Translations under genes and position numbers: made by a program
Notes under the pieces: model-generated
Told to the model about the DNA's origin: nothing
Database searches by the model: none
Seen by the model: only the letters and a program-made list of their open reading frames with translations
NCBI GenBank assembly: GCA_017628775.1
Contig: JAGBYN010000095.1
Span: 1-13,959 of the forward strand
Direction of reading: 5' to 3'
Origin: Bacteroidaceae bacterium
Lineage (GTDB): Bacteria; Bacteroidota; Bacteroidia; Bacteroidales; Bacteroidaceae
DNA: 13,959 nt
Shown here: in pieces, positions 1 through 8,406 of the stretch
Layout of the letters: each line of letters begins with the position of its first letter
How positions within the stretch are numbered: the stretch's first letter is position 1

Positions 1-1216
1 CGCGGATGGCGCGGGTATATTTAGCGTTAGGATACTTGATGAAGTTGAAGCGGTGTTCGCAATCTTTAGCGTTGAGCGTATTGCCCGTACGTACGTCCTT
101 GAGCTTAACAGTACAACCGATGTCGCCTGCTGAGAGTTGCTCAACCTTTTCGCGGTTAGCTCCTGAACATACGAAGAGTTGCGACATTCTTTCCTTTGAA
201 CCACGGTCTGCATTCAAGAGGTCGTCGCCTTCCTTGAGCACACCGCTCATCACCTTGAAGTATTGCACTTCTCCGATGTGGGGTTCAACGCCTGTCTTAA
301 AGAAGTAAACCGATGTGGGCGCGTCTTCGCTTGGCACCACTTCTTCGCCGCGTGTGTTGAACACGGCTGGCATTTCGTCAACGTGAGGCACAACGTTGCC
401 CAAGAATTCCATTAAGCGGCCAACGCCCATGTCGCGTCCGGCGCAAACGCAGAATACGGGGAAGATTGAGCGTGTCACCATACCCTTGCGGATACCTTCG
501 CGCATTTCGTCTTCGGTGAGGTATTCTGTTTCGAAGAATTTTTCCATCAAGGCCTCGTCGTTTTCGGCAGCCGATTCAACGAGTGCTTTATGCAAGGCTT
601 CAGCCTTTTCTTTTTCTGAGTCAGGGATATCTTCGATCGTTGGTTCACCACCTTCAGCAGCCCAAGTGAGCTTCTTCATCAAGATGATGTCGATCAATGA
701 GTTGAAGCCTGCACCCGCATTGAGGGGGTATTGCACAGGCACAACCTTTGAACCATAGATTGATTGTAAATCTTCAAGAATTTGGTCGTAGTCGCACTTA
801 TCGTCGTCCAACTGATTCACGAGGAAGATAACGGGCTTCTTGAGTTTTTCAGTGTAACGGAAGTGGTTTTGAGTGCCCACTTCAGGACCAAACTGACCAT
901 TAATTAACAACACGGCGGTGTCTGTGACGTTCAATGCTGTTAAAGCAGCACCCACGAAGTCGTCAGAACCGGGACAGTCTATAATATTTAACTTCTTGCC
1001 CTTCCACTCGGTATGGAACACTGTTGAGAAAACAGAATAACCATAATCGTGCTCAACGGGGAAGTAGTCACTTACGGTGTTTTTTTGAGTGATGCGACCA
1101 CGTCGACTAATTTGTCCGCTGTGAAACAAAAGTGATTCAGTCAAAGTGGTCTTACCCGAGCCATCATTGCCTAAAAGCGCAATGTTTTTAATTTCCTTTG
1201 AATTATAAACTTTCAT
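1..1216 (-). CDS. fusA2: EF-G paralogue of the EF-G2 type, C-terminal part missing
   Basis: Translational GTPase-fold protein related to elongation factor G, which drives tRNA-mRNA translocation on the ribosome. The gene starts at the ATG at 1216 (MKVYNSKEIKNIALLG) and is still open at the window edge after 405 codons, so about the last 40% of a normal EF-G (~700 aa) is missing. Visible parts are a P-loop (GNDGSGKT, residues 16-23), a G3 motif DCPGSDDF (80-87), a G4 motif NQLD (134-137), and the start of domain II. Canonical EF-G has DTPGHVDF and NKMD. Here the catalytic His is Ser84 and the G4 Lys is Gln135, and the switch I RGITIT motif is absent. The same pattern is known to me from Bacteroides EF-G2, reported to support translation during carbon starvation without GTPase activity. 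It is therefore probably not the housekeeping fusA. The assignment as a paralogue is firm; the physiological role is inferred. Confidence 0.9.
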   Translation of the reverse strand, partial: MKVYNSKEIKNIALLGNDGSGKTTLTESLLFHSGQISRRGRITQKNTVSDYFPVEHDYGYSVFSTVFHTEWKGKKLNIIDCPGSDDFVGAALTALNVTDTAVLLINGQFGPEVGTQNHFRYTEKLKKPVIFLVNQLDDDKCDYDQILEDLQSIYGSKVVPVQYPLNAGAGFNSLIDIILMKKLTWAAEGGEPTIEDIPDSEKEKAEALHKALVESAAENDEALMEKFFETEYLTEDEMREGIRKGMVTRSIFPVFCVCAGRDMGVGRLMEFLGNVVPHVDEMPAVFNTRGEEVVPSEDAPTSVYFFKTGVEPHIGEVQYFKVMSGVLKEGDDLLNADRGSKERMSQLFVCSGANREKVEQLSAGDIGCTVKLKDVRTGNTLNAKDCEHRFNFIKYPNAKYTRAIR

Positions 1217-1537
1217 GGTTGTTTAAATTTATGGTAAGTAAAATTTGGTTAGTGGTTTTTGTTTTTCGAAAACCGAGCGCAATTTATGCATAATTCACTT
1301 GAGCGCAAAATTTATTCTTATGTTGTTGAGCATAAAAAATTGCGCGCACGTGCCTGTGGAATGGCATTTTAAAGCGACGTAAGCGGAAGTAAAGACTAAA
1401 AATCCTTGCGGTTTATGGTTTATAGTATCACTTCAAGTAATTTTAATATTCCGCTTATCTACAATGTCTTAACCCACAGATTAAAAGATTACACTCTAAC
1501 GCTTCGAGCGGTTTGTTGCTCCCCTTAAAAAGATGCC
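1217..1537 (-). promoter_or_regulatory. 321-bp leader/intergenic region upstream of fusA2 with several symmetric elements
   Basis: No gene was found here, and no convincing TAnnTTTG box on the minus strand. The region does hold structure. A perfect palindrome TTATGCATAA lies at 1284-1293 and TTTTCGAAAA at 1263-1272. GAGCGCAA occurs twice in the same orientation (1275-1282 and 1301-1308), with a near-inverted copy GCATAAAAAATTGCGC at 1330-1345 facing GCGCAATTTATGC at 1277-1289. TAAGCGGAA (1380-1388) is matched by its exact reverse complement at 1449-1457, 60 bp away. These could be operator sites or a folded mRNA leader for fusA2. Read-through from sdaA is also possible, since no clear terminator follows sdaA. 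The regulatory role is inference. Confidence 0.35.
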
Positions 1538-2737
1538 TTAGCGATGGTATTCAACCGCCAATCCACCTTCTGAGGTTTCTCGATAAAGCGAGGGCAAGTC
1601 GTGGCCCGTTTTCTTCATCACCAGAACGGCCTTGTCGTAGCTAATGCGGTGTTGGCCTTCGGCATACGTAGCGTAGATATTGGCATCGAGGGCACGTGCC
1701 GCAGCATGTGCATTGCGCTCAATGCAGGGTATTTGCACCAAGCCGCAAATAGGGTCGCACGTCATACCGAAATGATGTTCCAAGCCCATTTCAGCGGCAT
1801 ATTCTGTGGTTTGCAAGCTTCCGCCAAAGATGTAGTTGGCTGCAGCGGCTGCCATAGCGCAAGCTACACCTACTTCAGCTTGACATCCTGCTTCAGCGCC
1901 CGAGATTGAGGCCAACGACTTAGCGATATTGCCGATAAGCCCTGCCGTGGCCAAGGCATGGAGAATGCGCTTAACCGAGAAATTGCGCGTTTGCTGAATG
2001 TGGTAAAGCACTGCTGGCACCACGCCGCACGAGCCACACGTGGGGGCGGTAACGATGCGTCCGCCCGAGGCATTTTCTTCGGTCACCGCCAAGGCATAGG
2101 CAAACACCAAGCCGCGTGTTTGCAAATTTGAGCTATAGCCCTTCGCCTTAATATAATAATGGGGTGCCTTGCGGCGCAGGTTGAGGCCGCCTGGAAGAAC
2201 GCCTTCGGTTTCCAATCCGCGCTCAACGGCTTCGCACATCGCCTTCCACACTTCGTTGAGGTAATCCCAGATTTCGGGTCCTTCGGATTGCTCAACGTAT
2301 TGCCAGTAGGAAAGTCCGCGCTCGTCGCACCATTCAATAATATCATTTAAATGATTGAGCTCATAAATATCGGGGGTGGAAATGGCGCTATGCCCTTCTT
2401 CAGCCAGGGCACCACCGCCAACACTATAAACGATCCATTCATCGTAGTGCGCACCCGATTCGTTGATGGCACAGAATTTCATGCCGTTGGGATGATAGGG
2501 CAACACGATTTGGGGGCTCCACACGATGTGGCATTTATCCTTGCCTATAACGTCGAGTATTGCCCAATCCGTGAGGTGACCTCGCCCTGTGGCGGCTAAG
2601 CTACCGTAGAGGGTCACTTCAAAACTTTTGGCTTCGGGATGTTTCGCTAAATATTGCTCGGCGGCAGCACGAGGGCCCATGGTGTGTGACGACGAAGGGC
2701 CATAGCCGATCCGATATAATTCTTTTAAAGATTTCAC
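1538..2737 (-). CDS. sdaA: L-serine ammonia-lyase (serine dehydratase), iron-sulfur type, single chain
   Basis: Converts L-serine to pyruvate and ammonia in the cytoplasm, using a [4Fe-4S] cluster instead of PLP. The 399-aa protein carries the N-terminal beta domain with the hallmark GPSSSHTMGP (residues 13-22) and the C-terminal alpha domain with TAPTCGSCG around residue 234. Cys285, Cys327 and Cys338 have the same spacing (42 and 11 residues) as the known cluster ligands Cys343, Cys385 and Cys396 of E. coli-type enzymes, so the active centre looks intact. Alpha and beta domains are fused in one chain, as in E. coli SdaA and unlike the split Bacillus SdaAA/SdaAB. The start codon is GTG at 2737; this start gives the N-terminus expected for the family, and no ATG lies close by in frame. 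It follows fbp by 59 bp on the same strand and may be cotranscribed with it. Confidence 0.95.
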   Translation of the reverse strand: MKSLKELYRIGYGPSSSHTMGPRAAAEQYLAKHPEAKSFEVTLYGSLAATGRGHLTDWAILDVIGKDKCHIVWSPQIVLPYHPNGMKFCAINESGAHYDEWIVYSVGGGALAEEGHSAISTPDIYELNHLNDIIEWCDERGLSYWQYVEQSEGPEIWDYLNEVWKAMCEAVERGLETEGVLPGGLNLRRKAPHYYIKAKGYSSNLQTRGLVFAYALAVTEENASGGRIVTAPTCGSCGVVPAVLYHIQQTRNFSVKRILHALATAGLIGNIAKSLASISGAEAGCQAEVGVACAMAAAAANYIFGGSLQTTEYAAEMGLEHHFGMTCDPICGLVQIPCIERNAHAAARALDANIYATYAEGQHRISYDKAVLVMKKTGHDLPSLYRETSEGGLAVEYHR

Positions 2738-2796
2738 GTTTTAATCGATTGTTTTGTGTTTGTATGGTTTTGAATAGGTTCAGAAAAGGCGCTAAA

Positions 2797-4770
2797 TTAA
2801 TTCGACGCATTTTCCTTGAGCCAACCCTTTCGATAGGCGCGCAGGAGGCGCTCGAGGTCGGTCACTTGTCGGCGAAGTTCGCGCCCTATATCCGTGTCGG
2901 CCACGAGCATACGGCGGTCGGTAATCTCCACAATGGAGGTGGTGGAGTGAATGTCGGTGCCTTGACGCACGGCCTCGTCGGTTGAGTTAAATGGCGCGTG
3001 CTGAACAAGCTGGAAGCCGCGGCTGTGATACACCAGCGTGTAGCCGGCAATGCCCGTGGTTGAATGATAAGCCTTTGAGAAACCGCCATCAATCACCATA
3101 AGGCGTCCGTCGGCCTTGATCGGGTTTTCGCCCTTACCCACCTTGACGGGCACGTGGCCATTGATGATGTGGCGATGCTTGCCTTGAACTTCGAAATTAT
3201 CAAGCAATTGATCGCACACGTCGGCGTTGTTGCGCAATTGGTAATACCACCCTTTCTCTTCCTTATGCAATTCCTTTTCGGTAAGGAAATAGCGTTCGAA
3301 CGTGGTCATTTTCGACTTGCCGAACAAGGGACTGTCGGCCCCACACCATAGGTACCAGAAGTAATCCTTGGCATAGGCTTTTTCCTCGTCCTCAGCACCT
3401 TCTTCATACGCTAAGCGCACCATTTCTTCAATGCGGGTCATTAATTCCTTGCCCTTATATTTGACGCCAAGCACTTCAACCTCACGCAAAGATCCATCTT
3501 CATTTAAAGGCACCGAAGCATGGAAGAGCAAGTTGGAATTACACACGGCATACATACCGCCATGCGTGAGCAAGCAACGCATGTGGCGCTGAAGTCGTTC
3601 GCTTGAACAGAACGAGCGCACAATGCTGCGCATGACGTCTTCCTCCTCCTCAGTCAATTTAAAGGGCGCAGAGGGGTCGATCGTGGGAAACATGGTATCG
3701 GTCATTTCATAGCGCTGACCATCCCACACGTACTGACCCTTTTCATAATCAATGTGCGACAAAACGCCCCGACTTTGCATGCCCCATTCGGGGTGAGCCT
3801 CATACAACTGCCCTTCAAGCTTAAATTGAATGATGGCAATGGCTTTATGCATCTGAGCGATTAAGCGTTGCGTTTTCTCGCCAGGAATGTCGGAAAGATC
3901 GATAAATGGTTTGAAAATAGTGCAGGGATCGTTGGCATAGGTTTCCATGGCAAAGGTAGCCAGCTTTACCATCGTGATGCCGTAGCCCTCTTCAAGCGTT
4001 GCCGTATTGGCATAGCGCAACGACAAGCGAATGACGGATGCCGCACAAACGGGATTTCCTGCGGCAGCACCCATCCAAAGAATATCGTGATTGCCCCACT
4101 CTATGTCGAGATTATGGTAGTTGCAGAGGGTGTCCATAATGAGGTGGGCACCAGGACCACGGTCAAAAATATCGCCCAAAATATGCAGACGGTCGATGGC
4201 TAAACGTTGAATTAAATAGCACAACTGAATGACGAACTTATCAGCGCGCTTCGTGCCGATAATCGTTTGGATAATCACGTTATAGTAGGCCTGCTTATTA
4301 TGCGTGTCGGGCGATTCGTGCAAGAGTTCTTCGATGATGTATTCAAACTCCTCGGGCAAACTCTTTCTCACCTTGGAGCGCGAATATTTCGACGACACAA
4401 TGCGGCACACGGCAATCAAGCGGGTGAGCATCGTTTGATAATAACTTGAAACATCAACACCCGAAGCAAGCATCAATTCCAATCGTTGCTCAGGATAGTA
4501 AATCAACGTGCACAAATCATCTATCTCGGATTTACTCAACGTGTCGTCGAATATTTCATGGACTTTCTTTTTGATATATCCCGATGCGTTACGAATAACA
4601 TGCTGAAAAGCTTCGCTCTCGCCATGAAGGTCGGCCAAGAAATGCTCGGTCGATTTCGGGAGGTGCATAATCGCTTCAAGGTTAATGATCTCTTGCGTGA
4701 CTTTCGAAACATTGGGAAACTCTTTAGCCAAGAGTCTTAAATATTTCATCGTTTCGTTTGCGTTTTTCAT
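2797..4770 (-). CDS. fbp: Fructose-1,6-bisphosphatase, class III
   Basis: Hydrolyses fructose 1,6-bisphosphate to fructose 6-phosphate, the committed step of gluconeogenesis. This is the long class III (Firmicutes/Bacteroidetes) type with a calcineurin-like metallophosphoesterase core. Metal-site motifs are DLHGE (residues 47-51), GDIFDRGP (199-206), GNHD (226-229) and NGH with His539. The C-terminal segment holds IDGGFSKAYHSTTGIAGY. The frame is open upstream to 4830, but I choose the ATG at 4770 (MKNANETMKYLRLL, 657 aa) for two reasons. The predicted -7 box at 4801-4810 lies inside the longer reading, and the shorter N-terminus resembles family members as I remember them. ATGs at 4788 and 4749 are alternatives. 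The gene is divergent from the aminotransferase and upstream of sdaA. Pairing with serine dehydratase suggests a gluconeogenic role from amino-acid carbon, which is inference. Confidence 0.95.
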   Translation of the reverse strand: MKNANETMKYLRLLAKEFPNVSKVTQEIINLEAIMHLPKSTEHFLADLHGESEAFQHVIRNASGYIKKKVHEIFDDTLSKSEIDDLCTLIYYPEQRLELMLASGVDVSSYYQTMLTRLIAVCRIVSSKYSRSKVRKSLPEEFEYIIEELLHESPDTHNKQAYYNVIIQTIIGTKRADKFVIQLCYLIQRLAIDRLHILGDIFDRGPGAHLIMDTLCNYHNLDIEWGNHDILWMGAAAGNPVCAASVIRLSLRYANTATLEEGYGITMVKLATFAMETYANDPCTIFKPFIDLSDIPGEKTQRLIAQMHKAIAIIQFKLEGQLYEAHPEWGMQSRGVLSHIDYEKGQYVWDGQRYEMTDTMFPTIDPSAPFKLTEEEEDVMRSIVRSFCSSERLQRHMRCLLTHGGMYAVCNSNLLFHASVPLNEDGSLREVEVLGVKYKGKELMTRIEEMVRLAYEEGAEDEEKAYAKDYFWYLWCGADSPLFGKSKMTTFERYFLTEKELHKEEKGWYYQLRNNADVCDQLLDNFEVQGKHRHIINGHVPVKVGKGENPIKADGRLMVIDGGFSKAYHSTTGIAGYTLVYHSRGFQLVQHAPFNSTDEAVRQGTDIHSTTSIVEITDRRMLVADTDIGRELRRQVTDLERLLRAYRKGWLKENASN

Positions 4771-4800
4771 GACAAATACACTTTGCATTTTTGATCTATT

Positions 4801-4810
4801 TGCAAAAATA
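4801..4810 (-). promoter_or_regulatory. Predicted -7 box of the fbp promoter
   Basis: The minus strand reads TATTTTTGCA here, matching the Bacteroidetes -7 consensus TAnnTTTG. Transcription should begin about seven bases further, near 4795, giving a leader of roughly 25 nt to the ATG at 4770. The -33 element is poor (a GGTGG-like stretch at the expected distance), so strength and exact start are uncertain. TGCAAA here (plus strand, 4801-4806) pairs in inverted orientation with TTTGCA at 4782-4787. Confidence 0.5.
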
Positions 4811-4889
4811 AAAAACTTCATAAAATCCACCTAATTTAGAAGCTTATTTTTTTGAAAACATTTTTTTATGCACAACATGACGCAATAGC

Positions 4890-4922
4890 TTTACATATTC
4901 ATTAAAAATTTGTAAGTTTGCA
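4890..4922 (+). promoter_or_regulatory. Predicted promoter of the aminotransferase-permease unit
   Basis: TTTA at 4890-4893, a 19-bp spacer and TAAGTTTGCA at 4913-4922 together fit the Bacteroidetes -33/-7 promoter (TTTG, N19, TAnnTTTG) with one mismatch. The predicted transcript start is near 4927, about 60 nt before the ATG at 4987. The box spans position 4918, where the longest open frame of the next gene would begin with TTG, which argues against that start. TTTGCA (4917-4922) and TGCAAA (4926-4931) form a small inverted repeat across the start region. Confidence 0.65.
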
Positions 4923-4986
4923 CTTTGCAAAGCCACCTATACCCATAGGTCATGCCTCATTTACTAACGTTTTAAGCTTTCATTAT

Positions 4987-6195
4987 ATGCCACTGATATC
5001 AGAGCGCGCAATAGAAATGCCTTCATCGCCAATCCGCAAATTGGCACCCTTAGCTTCGGAAGCCAAGAAGAAGGGCATTAAAATCTATCATCTTAACATC
5101 GGTCAGCCAGACCTCCCCACCCCACAGGAAGGGCTGAATATTCTTCAAAACATTGACCGAAACATTCTTGAATATAGCCCAAGCCAAGGCTTCAGTTCGT
5201 ATCGCAAAAAATTAACGCACTATTACAAGAAGTTCAACATCAACCTGGATCCGGACGATATCATTATCACATCGGGCGGTTCGGAGGCGGTGTTGTTTGC
5301 CTTCCTCTCTAGCCTGAACCCTGGCGACGAAATCATCGTGCCCGAACCCGCTTATGCCAACTACATGGCGTTTGCAATTTCGGCGGGCGCCAAGATACGC
5401 ACGATCTCCACAACCATTGAAGAGGGATTTGCACTCCCCAAGGTGGAGCAATTTGAGGCCCTCATCAACGAACGCACACGAGCTATTTTGATTTGCAACC
5501 CCAACAATCCAACGGGCTACCTTTACACCCGTAAGGAGATGAATCAAATCAGAGACCTCGTTAAGAAGTACGACCTTTATCTCTTCTCAGACGAAGTGTA
5601 TCGCGAATTCATTTACACCGGTTCGCCCTACATTTCTGCATGCCACTTAGAAGGCATTGAGCAAAACGTGGTGCTTATCGACTCGGTGTCGAAGCGATAT
5701 AGCGAATGTGGCATACGCATTGGCGCACTAATCACTAAAAACGAAGAAATCCGACAAGCGGTGATGAAATTCTGCCAAGCCAGATTAAGTCCGCCACTCA
5801 TCGGCCAACTCATTGCAGAAGCCTCGCTCGACGCCACTGAAGATTATCATCGCGAAGTATATGATGAATACGTGGAGCGACGCAAATGCCTCATTGATGG
5901 CTTAAACCGAATCCCAGGCGTTTACTCCCCTATCCCAATGGGCGCATTCTACACCGTGGCACAACTACCCGTTGACGACGCCGACGACTTCTGCGCATGG
6001 TGCCTCACCGACTTCCAATACGAGGGATGCACCGTGATGATGGCGCCAGCTTCGGGCTTCTACACCACCCCTGGTGCGGGAAAAAATCAAGTGCGTATTG
6101 CCTACGTGCTGAAGAAGGAAGATTTGAACCATGCGCTCATCGTGCTTGAAAAAGCGCTCGAGGCCTACAAACAAGTTCGCAAACAAAACGCATAA
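4987..6195 (+). CDS. PLP-dependent aminotransferase, fold type I (class I/II)
   Basis: Cytoplasmic transaminase of the aspartate aminotransferase superfamily, 402 aa. Key residues are visible: the Schiff-base lysine Lys236 in SVSKRYSECG, Asp202 and Tyr205 in SDEVYREF (PLP ring and phenolic oxygen), Asn174 in NPNNPTG, and Arg370 in VRIAYV, which should bind the substrate carboxylate. The N-terminal NIGQPDLPTP segment is typical of the aspartate/aromatic/alanine aminotransferase group, but the amino-acid substrate cannot be read from the sequence. The frame extends upstream to a TTG at 4918; I prefer the ATG at 4987 (MPLISERAIEMPSSPIRKL), because the upstream part overlaps the promoter and this start matches the conserved N-terminus of related Bacteroidales proteins. 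The permease gene begins 10 bp after its stop, so the two are probably cotranscribed. Confidence 0.93.
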   Translation: MPLISERAIEMPSSPIRKLAPLASEAKKKGIKIYHLNIGQPDLPTPQEGLNILQNIDRNILEYSPSQGFSSYRKKLTHYYKKFNINLDPDDIIITSGGSEAVLFAFLSSLNPGDEIIVPEPAYANYMAFAISAGAKIRTISTTIEEGFALPKVEQFEALINERTRAILICNPNNPTGYLYTRKEMNQIRDLVKKYDLYLFSDEVYREFIYTGSPYISACHLEGIEQNVVLIDSVSKRYSECGIRIGALITKNEEIRQAVMKFCQARLSPPLIGQLIAEASLDATEDYHREVYDEYVERRKCLIDGLNRIPGVYSPIPMGAFYTVAQLPVDDADDFCAWCLTDFQYEGCTVMMAPASGFYTTPGAGKNQVRIAYVLKKEDLNHALIVLEKALEAYKQVRKQNA

Positions 6196-6205
6196 TCACT
6201 TTTGA

Positions 6206-7420
6206 ATGCAATTTATAGCCAAACGCCTTTTCGCTAAAAGCGACAACAACGCACAAGCCTCAAGACCTGCAATCATGGTGGCTACGCTGAGCGTGAGTCT
6301 TGCCGTTTTCGTGATCCTGATTTCAACTGCCATCGTGTTGGGCTATCAAAAAGAGGTGGAACAAAAGATTTTTGGATTTTCATCACACCTCAAGGTGCTT
6401 AACATCCATGCCTTGCAAGTGCCCGAAGCCTACCCGATTCAATTGCCCCCATATCTGGAGCAAAAAATTGCCAGTACGCCGGGCGTGGCACACATCCAAA
6501 AGGTAAGCGCCAAAAAGGGAGTGATTAAGACCTACGACCAATGCTCGCCCATAACGCTCAAGGGATTATCCAGCACCCACGACACGGCGTTTATCAAAGC
6601 CGCACTGATTGAAGGACGTTTGCCAAACACGAGTAAGCCTGCCAACGAAATTATTATCTCAAAGCAAAAGGCAAACGAGCTCAACCTCAAGATGGGCGAT
6701 CGCATATATGCCTACTTCTTTGAACAGAGCATCAAAACAAGGCGATTCACCATCACGGGCATCTATGAGACGCACATGAAGCACTTCGATGCCACCTTCG
6801 CCCTCACGGACATTCAAACGGTTAATCAACTGAATAATTGGCCTACGGGAAAGTATTGCGAAATGGAAATCAACGTCAACGACGAAACGCAGGCAACGCA
6901 AATTCAAGAGCAAATCGCAACCGCGCTTGCGGGGTTCCCAAACATTGCCGTGGTCAGCTCGCGCGAACTGTATCCGCAGGTGTTTTCATGGCTCAGCATG
7001 CTCAACGTTAACGCATGGGTGATCCTTGTGCTGATGCTTGGTATCGCCATTTTCACGATGATTAGCGGCACGTTCATCCTCATTCTTGAGCAAACGCAAA
7101 CCATCGGCACGCTTTCTGCCTTAGGCGCCACGCAAGCGCAATTGCAAAAGTTGTTTTTCCGCATTGCAGCACGAATAGCAATTAAGGGTGTGATGGCAGG
7201 AAATGTCGTGGCTCTTGGCGTATGGTGCATCATTAGCTTCACGGATTGGTTCACGCTCAACCCTGAAACGTACTACCTTGATCGGGTGCCCATCGACATG
7301 GCGCTTGTGCCTTGGTTCGTCACGAACATCATCTCAATTGCGATTATCTGCGCCTCGTTGCTCATACCCACGCTCATCATCGCCTACATTCAACCATCGA
7401 AAGTAATTCGATTTGAATAA
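6206..7420 (+). CDS. ABC transporter permease of the FtsX/LolC-LolE family
   Basis: Inner-membrane protein of 404 aa with the layout of LolC/LolE and MacB-like permeases. A short cytoplasmic start is followed by one membrane helix (about residues 22-47), a large periplasmic domain (about 50-268) and three C-terminal helices (about 271-295, 326-349 and 366-397). Between helices 2 and 3 lies EQTQTIGTLSALGATQAQL, the cytoplasmic loop typical of FtsX-domain proteins that contacts the ATPase. In proteobacteria such proteins work with the LolD ATPase to release lipoproteins from the inner membrane. No ATPase gene is adjacent, so the partner must be encoded elsewhere. The gene starts 10 bp after the aminotransferase stop and ends before a strong terminator. 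Family assignment is firm; a role in lipoprotein export is likely but unproven. Confidence 0.85.
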   Translation: MQFIAKRLFAKSDNNAQASRPAIMVATLSVSLAVFVILISTAIVLGYQKEVEQKIFGFSSHLKVLNIHALQVPEAYPIQLPPYLEQKIASTPGVAHIQKVSAKKGVIKTYDQCSPITLKGLSSTHDTAFIKAALIEGRLPNTSKPANEIIISKQKANELNLKMGDRIYAYFFEQSIKTRRFTITGIYETHMKHFDATFALTDIQTVNQLNNWPTGKYCEMEINVNDETQATQIQEQIATALAGFPNIAVVSSRELYPQVFSWLSMLNVNAWVILVLMLGIAIFTMISGTFILILEQTQTIGTLSALGATQAQLQKLFFRIAARIAIKGVMAGNVVALGVWCIISFTDWFTLNPETYYLDRVPIDMALVPWFVTNIISIAIICASLLIPTLIIAYIQPSKVIRFE

Positions 7421-7441
7421 CATCCATATCAACCCAACAAG

Positions 7442-7505
7442 AAAAAGGGGTAAGTCAAAACGAAAGAATATGCTTCTTAATTTTGACTTACCCCCTATCT
7501 TTTTT
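7442..7505. terminator. Bidirectional intrinsic terminator between convergent operons
   Basis: A perfect 14-bp inverted repeat, GGGGTAAGTCAAAA at 7447-7460 and TTTTGACTTACCCC at 7481-7494, encloses a 20-nt loop. Inside the loop AAGAA (7464-7468) and TTCTT (7474-7478) can pair further. A run of six T follows on the plus strand (7500-7505), and five A precede on the plus strand (7442-7446), which read as T on the minus strand. The hairpin can therefore end both the permease transcript (stop at 7420) and the menB transcript (stop at 7554). Confidence 0.9.
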
Positions 7506-7553
7506 CATTGCTAAAGCACCGTCTCTCCCCGGCGTTGCCCTGATTAAGAGCAC

Positions 7554-8369
7554 TTATGGAAGTTTAGGAAACTTTGACCAATCAGGTTTACGCTTTTCAA
7601 GGAATGCACGTCCGCCTTCATGCGCTTCATCAAGCAAGTAATAAAGCATGGTGCAATCACCCGCTAATTGCTGAATACCGGCTTGTCCGTCGAGCTCAGC
7701 ATTAAGTCCTGCCTTAATCATGCGCAATGCCAAGGGTGAATGATTCATCATCTCTTCTGCCCATGCCACGCATTCGTCTTCCAATTGTTCAAGGGGCACC
7801 ACCTTGTTCACCATGCCCATACGCTCAGCTTCATGAGCGGTGTATTGTCGGCACATAAACCATATTTCACGCGCCTTCTTTTGTCCCACAATTCTTGCTA
7901 AATAACTGGCTCCGAAGCCTGCATCAAACGAACCTACGCGTGGGCCTGTTTGTCCGAATTTTGCTGTTTCGGCCGCTATAGTAAGGTCGCACATAAGGTG
8001 CAACACATGACCGCCGCCAATGGCAAATCCGTTCACCATAGCGATAACGGGCTTGGGAAGCGTGCGAATTTGCTTTTGCACTTCAAGCACATTCAGACGG
8101 GGCACACCATCGTTGCCAACATATCCCCCACGTCCCTTGACGTTCATATCGCCACCAGCACAAAAGGCCATATCGCCAGCACCGGTGAGAATAACGACCA
8201 TAATGTCGGAACAATCACGACAATAGGTAAATGCCTCGCTTATTTCCTTAACGGTAAGCGGCGTGAAGGCATTGCGATAGCGGGGGCGATTAATCGTTAT
8301 CTTTGCAATGTGATTATAAGATTCAAAAATGATTTCTTCAAATTGACGTATTTCTGTCCAAGTTCTCAT
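7554..8369 (-). CDS. menB: 1,4-dihydroxy-2-naphthoyl-CoA synthase
   Basis: Crotonase-family enzyme of menaquinone synthesis that closes the second ring by converting o-succinylbenzoyl-CoA to 1,4-dihydroxy-2-naphthoyl-CoA. The 271-aa protein shows the substrate loop [14 protein letters not shown], the oxyanion-hole segment [12 protein letters not shown], and [16 protein letters not shown] followed by [16 protein letters not shown], all characteristic of MenB rather than general enoyl-CoA hydratases. The Gly in QTGP is as in the bicarbonate-dependent E. coli form. The C-terminal end ([14 protein letters not shown]) is typical and complete. The start is the ATG at 8369 ([13 protein letters not shown]). 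The frame extends to a TTG at 8423, but that would overlap menD and adds an unlikely lysine/asparagine-rich tail. It lies 37 bp after menD, is the last gene of the operon, and ends just before the shared terminator. Confidence 0.95.
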   Translation of the reverse strand: MRTWTEIRQFEEIIFESYNHIAKITINRPRYRNAFTPLTVKEISEAFTYCRDCSDIMVVILTGAGDMAFCAGGDMNVKGRGGYVGNDGVPRLNVLEVQKQIRTLPKPVIAMVNGFAIGGGHVLHLMCDLTIAAETAKFGQTGPRVGSFDAGFGASYLARIVGQKKAREIWFMCRQYTAHEAERMGMVNKVVPLEQLEDECVAWAEEMMNHSPLALRMIKAGLNAELDGQAGIQQLAGDCTMLYYLLDEAHEGGRAFLEKRKPDWSKFPKLP

Positions 8370-8406
8370 ATTTATTTCGTTTTTGGTTTTATTATTTGGT
8401 TTCGTG

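Noticed and set aside
6..758. Plus-strand open frames of 100 and 120 codons
   Set aside because: They lie antisense to the clearly conserved EF-G paralogue and show no recognisable domains.
1499..1516. Small hairpin CGCTTCGAGCG after sdaA as a terminator
   Set aside because: The stem is only four pairs before a mismatch, and no T-run follows on the minus strand.
4771..4830. 20-residue N-terminal extension of FBPase
   Set aside because: The predicted promoter box lies inside it, and the extension has no counterpart that I know of in the family.
4918..4986. 23-residue N-terminal extension of the aminotransferase from a TTG codon
   Set aside because: It overlaps the predicted -7 box and transcript start, and the family N-terminus begins at the ATG at 4987.
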